Origin: Actinomadura sp. HBU206391
GTDB lineage: Bacteria; Actinomycetota; Actinomycetes; Streptosporangiales; Streptosporangiaceae
DNA length: 43,921 bases
Direction of reading: 5' to 3'
Assembly: GCF_014323665.1 (NCBI RefSeq)
Contig: NZ_JABVEB010000040.1
Location: forward strand, 1 to 43,921
A model generated the notes under the pieces. That model saw only the letters and a program-made list of their open reading frames with translations. It searched no databases and was not told the DNA's origin. Shown here piece by piece: positions 41,224 through 43,921 of this stretch. A program made the translations under genes and the position numbers. Each line of letters opens with the position of its first letter. The first letter of the stretch is position 1.

Positions 41224-41262
41224 GCGCGGCCTGCGGCCCGGGTACGGGCCGGCGAGCCGCGC
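41224..41262. terminator. Two-part hairpin after the small membrane protein gene
   Basis: Outer arms gcgcggc (41224-41230) and gccgcgc (41256-41262) and inner arms ggcccg (41235-41240) and cgggcc (41245-41250) pair perfectly around the loop ggta. It lies between convergent genes and touches the TAG (41262-41264) of the frameshifted minus-strand gene. Confidence 0.7.
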
Positions 41263-41512
41263 TACCCGACATGGACCTGGGACGCCGGGAGACGTCGGGT
41301 TCGGCCTGCCGCACCACCTCACGCGTGAGCGGCGGCACGTCTCCACCGCCGAAGAGCAGGTAGCGGATCATGGCCACGATCGGGTTGCCCTCCGCCCAGT
41401 GGAAGGCGGATCTCGCCCGAGCCCGCGAGATCGCGCAGGTCCCCGACGAGCCACCGTCGCAGCCCTCCCCGGCCGCCTCGCGCTCCCGGCCGGTCGTCAT
41501 TCTCCGGGTCAC
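41262..41512 (-). pseudogene. Small gene with probable frameshift near its 3' end
   Basis: From GTG 41512 (after gggggtgag) the minus strand codes for VTRRMTTGREREAAGEG and later FHWAEGNPIVAMIRYLLFGG and DVPPLTREVVRQAEPDVSRR, with coding-like GC-rich third positions. The frame then runs on antisense through the hairpin into the neighbouring gene. Shifting one frame near 41275 gives VHVG and a TAG at 41262-41264, exactly at the edge of the hairpin, where a gene end is expected. A one-base loss in ccaggtcc would explain it. Function unknown; a sequencing error is possible. Confidence 0.45.
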
Positions 41513-41603
41513 CTCACCCCCAGTTCACGTGCCCTGATCCTCATCATTCCCACTCGGGGTCGCACACGACCTGTGCGGTCGCGCGCCGTACCGGCCCCTG
41601 CGC

Positions 41604-41609
41604 TAGCGT
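41604..41609 (+). promoter_or_regulatory. -10 box TAGCGT for lhgO
   Basis: TAGCGT is followed by 6 nt and the GTG at 41616; candidate leaderless start. Confidence 0.5.
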
Positions 41610-41615
41610 CGGCCT

Positions 41616-42800
41616 GTGACCAAGGTCGGGGTGGTGGGGGCCGGCATCCTCGGGCTGGCCGTGGCCAGGAGAATTCTCGAGCTGCGGCCGGAGGAGTCGG
41701 TCACCGTCCTCGACAAGGAGGACCGGGTGGCCGCGCACCAGACCGGCCACAACAGCGGCGTCGCCCATGCGGGCGTCTACTACGCTCCCGGGTCGCTGAA
41801 GGCCCGGCTCTGCCGCCGCGGCATCGGCCTGCTCCAGGAGTTCTGCGCCGAGCGCGATCTGCCGTACGACGAGTGCGGCAAGGTCATCGTCGCGCGCACC
41901 GACGCCGAGGTGGCACCGCTGCGTGAGATCGAGCGGCGCGCCGCCGAGAACGGTGTTCCCGGGCTGCGGTGGCTCGACGGGTCCGGGCTCCGGGAGGTCG
42001 AGCCGCACGCCGCCGGTGTCGCGGCGCTGCACTCGCCGCACACCGCCATCGTCGACTTCCCCGCCGTGGCCCGCGCGTTCGCGGGCGACGTGCTCGGCGC
42101 CGGCGGGGCCGTACGCCTCGGCTGCGAGGTCATCGGCATCCGGCGGGACGGCGAGCGGGTACGGGTGATCACGGCGCGGGAGGAGTTCGTCTTCGACCGG
42201 CTGATCGTGTGCGCAGGCCTTCAGGCCGACCGGGTCGCGCGGCTGGCCGGTGACTCCCCCGGCCCGGCGATCGTGCCGTTCCGCGGCGAGTACTACCGCC
42301 TCGTGCCGTCCCGTACGGATCTGGTGCGCGGGCTGATCTACCCGGTCCCCGACCCGCGCTACCCGTTCCTCGGCGTGCACTTCACCCGGCGGGTGGACGG
42401 CGGCGTCGACGTGGGCCCGAACGCGGTGCCGGCGCTGGCCCGCGAGGGTTACCGGCGCCGGGACCTGAGCGGGGCCGACCTCTGGGAGACGCTGCGGTGG
42501 CCGGGCTCCCGGCGGATGGCCCGGCGGAACTGGCGCACCGGGCTGATGGAGATGTACGGCTCGGTCTCGCGGCGCGCGTTCATCGCGCGGGCCCGCACCT
42601 TCGTGCCGGAGTTGACCGCGGCCGACGTGGTGCGCGCCCCCGCTGGGGTGCGGGCCCAGACCGTCGATGCCGACGGATCACTGGTGGACGACTTCCGGCT
42701 CGGCCGGGTCGGCCGGGTCGTGACGGTGCGCAACGCGCCCTCTCCGGCGGCGACGTCGTCGCTGGCCATCGCCGAGTACATCGTCGACCTGGCGACCTGA
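41616..42800 (+). CDS. lhgO: L-2-hydroxyglutarate oxidase/dehydrogenase (FAD-dependent)
   Basis: A 394-aa FAD enzyme of the DAO family returning L-2-hydroxyglutarate to 2-oxoglutarate. The dinucleotide motif is VGVVGAGILGLAVARRILEL. LhgO-type motifs follow: AAHQTGHNSGVAHAGVYYAP, GSLKARLCRRGIGLLQEFCA, PFRGEYYRLVP, LIYPVPDPRYPFLGVHFTRR, DVGPNAVPALAREGY and a C-terminal VRNAPSPAATSSLAIAEYI. Full family length. The GTG 41616 is 6 nt after TAGCGT. The next coding sequence begins within a few nt of its stop. Confidence 0.94.
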   Translation: MTKVGVVGAGILGLAVARRILELRPEESVTVLDKEDRVAAHQTGHNSGVAHAGVYYAPGSLKARLCRRGIGLLQEFCAERDLPYDECGKVIVARTDAEVAPLREIERRAAENGVPGLRWLDGSGLREVEPHAAGVAALHSPHTAIVDFPAVARAFAGDVLGAGGAVRLGCEVIGIRRDGERVRVITAREEFVFDRLIVCAGLQADRVARLAGDSPGPAIVPFRGEYYRLVPSRTDLVRGLIYPVPDPRYPFLGVHFTRRVDGGVDVGPNAVPALAREGYRRRDLSGADLWETLRWPGSRRMARRNWRTGLMEMYGSVSRRAFIARARTFVPELTAADVVRAPAGVRAQTVDADGSLVDDFRLGRVGRVVTVRNAPSPAATSSLAIAEYIVDLAT

Positions 42801-42804
42801 CTCA

Positions 42805-43921
42805 GCGCTAGCACTACGGCGGACCGAGTCGGAGCACCGTGCGGCCAAGTACATCGCCAAGGTGCTCAAGGACCTCGACTACAAGGTCGTGCTCCAGCCC
42901 TTCTCGGTGCCGGACAGGTACCTCGCCGAGATGAAGGTGTCGCACGGCGAGCGCTGGCAGGCCAGCGCCGCCGCTCAGGGCGCCGTCGCCTCTGCCAAGG
43001 GGAACATCGTCGACCTGGGCACGGCGACCGAGGTCACCGGTGACCTGAGCGGCCGGATCGCCCTGTTCACCCGCGTCGCCGGCAGCGAACTCGTCCAGGC
43101 CGAGGCGGCCGCCGCCAAGGGCGCGGCGGCGGTCCTCATCGCGAACGTGCCCACGGCCGCCTTCCCGGAGCGCAAGGCCGCCGCGTTCGCCCCGGCGCTG
43201 GCCGAGCCGGTGGCCGTCCCTGTGATCGGCATCGCCCAGTACCACGGTGAGCGCATCCGCGCGGGCGTCTCGAAGCTGTCCCTGACCGTGACGCACCACG
43301 CCTCGCTCACGTCCTACAACGTCCTCGCCGAGCGGAAGGCCACCTTCCCCAATCCCGACGGCGACGTCGTGATGGTGAGCGCCCACTACGACAGCGTCCC
43401 GGGCTCGCCCGGCGCCAACGACGACGGCAGCGGCACCGTCCTGTGCCTGGAACTGGCGCGGGCGCTGCGCCGCCTGCCGACCCAGAAGGCCCTGCGATTC
43501 GCGCTGTCGGGGTCGGAGGAGTACGGGCTGATCGGCTCCACCCACTATGTCGCCGGGTTGACCGACGCCGAGGCGGGCAACATCGCCGGCTGCTTCCAGA
43601 ACGACATGGTCGCGACCAGCCACTCCCCCGCCACCCGTTATTGGCTGCTGTCGGTCGACGGCGCCGACAACGCGACCACGGCCGCGGTGTCGGCCGCCGC
43701 CGGGCGCCTCGGTTACACCGGCCAGATCAGCGCGCCGACCGCGCGCGGGTCGAGTGACCACGTGCCGTTCTTCGAACGCGGCATAGCGTCGGGCAACTTC
43801 AGCTGGCGGGGCGAGGGAGCGCCCAGCGAGCTGCCGATCTACCACACACCCGAGGACACCATCAAGAAGAACGTCAGCCTGGAGCGACTGCAGGTGTCGC
43901 TGGAACTGATCGGCTCCGCCG
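42805..43921 (+). pseudogene. M28 family metallopeptidase with PA domain, no start codon; 3' end beyond window
   Basis: The plus-strand frame (first base 42805) reads RTESEHRAAKYIAKVLKDLD then YKVVLQPFSVPDRY, a PA-type insert (KGAAAVLIANVPTAAFPE) and an M28 core: VMVSAHYDSVPGSPGANDDG, LSGSEEYGLIGSTHYV, QNDMVA, SDHVPFFERGIASGNF and IYHTPEDT. All zinc ligands look intact. The frame has a stop at 42721-42723 and no ATG, GTG, TTG or CTG before GTG 42862. The signal peptide and first residues normal for this secreted family are therefore missing. A deletion at the lhgO junction or an assembly error would explain this; starting at GTG 42862 would give a cytosolic, shortened product. Confidence 0.75.

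Noticed and set aside
42814..43845. 343-aa minus-strand frame at the window end
   Set aside because: Antisense to the M28 peptidase frame, which carries real metal-site motifs.
1..43921. tRNA, rRNA, prophage, transposase or toxin-antitoxin genes
   Set aside because: None recognised by eye on either strand; a tRNAscan or HMM search would be needed to exclude degenerate cases.

Overview
The window is high-GC actinobacterial chromosome: GTG/TTG starts, mycothiol-type SigR/RsrA, WhiB1, DasR, nickel SOD and a fused 2-oxoglutarate decarboxylase. Gene content suggests a sporulating actinomycete, and Streptosporangiales is my guess at order level (inference). From memory, the order matches the Streptomyces and Mycobacterium core, for example whiB1-pdtaS-TB7.3-sigR/rsrA (sigH/rshA)-SRAP-aroA-rsgA in M. 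tuberculosis. I see no prophage, IS element, CRISPR array, tRNA or rRNA.

Layout. 1-5.4 kb: 3' part of kgd, a 59-aa DUF6104-like protein, and a DUF4097-PadR pair with a promoter/operator. 5.5-10.2 kb: MDR oxidoreductase, membrane-anchored unknown protein, secreted NlpC/P60 protein and malic enzyme. 10.5-13.1 kb: polar amino-acid ABC transporter operon. 13.4-14.7 kb: CGNR zinc-finger protein, sodX and sodN. 14.9-17.5 kb: anti-sigma/sigma pair, membrane protein and diacylglycerol-kinase-like enzyme. 17.8-24.3 kb: whiB1, pdtaS, dasR, lipoprotein, bioD, TB7.3-type biotin carrier and biotin carboxylase. 24.5-27.5 kb: two membrane HD-domain proteins and a 29-aa membrane peptide. 27.7-32.5 kb: epimerase, rsrA-sigR, methyltransferase, DksA-like protein, SRAP peptidase and DoxX-like protein. 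32.6-36 kb: CydC/CydD-like ABC pair. 36.3-41.2 kb: aroA-rsgA, coiled-coil protein, thioesterase, hisN and a small membrane protein. 41.3-43.9 kb: a probably frameshifted small gene, lhgO, and an M28 peptidase with no visible start.

Functionally this is mostly housekeeping and stress or development control. Redox stress is covered by SigR/RsrA, NiSOD and WhiB1. Nutrient sensing is covered by DasR and the amino-acid ABC transporter. General stress is covered by the SigB/F-type pair, and signalling by PdtaS and HD-GYP. Central metabolism is represented by Kgd, malic enzyme, AroA, BioD, HisN and LhgO.

I do not find a clear new multi-gene system. The best candidates for something undescribed are: an NlpC/P60 protein whose catalytic Cys is Thr; an M28 peptidase with no start codon or signal peptide; a ~125-bp repeat at two convergent gene junctions, with a third relic; a perfect 18-bp hairpin inside an ABC permease gene; a TTA-containing 29-aa membrane peptide; a CydC-like subunit lacking the Walker A lysine; and many starts placed 6-8 nt after a TANNNT box, suggesting leaderless mRNAs.
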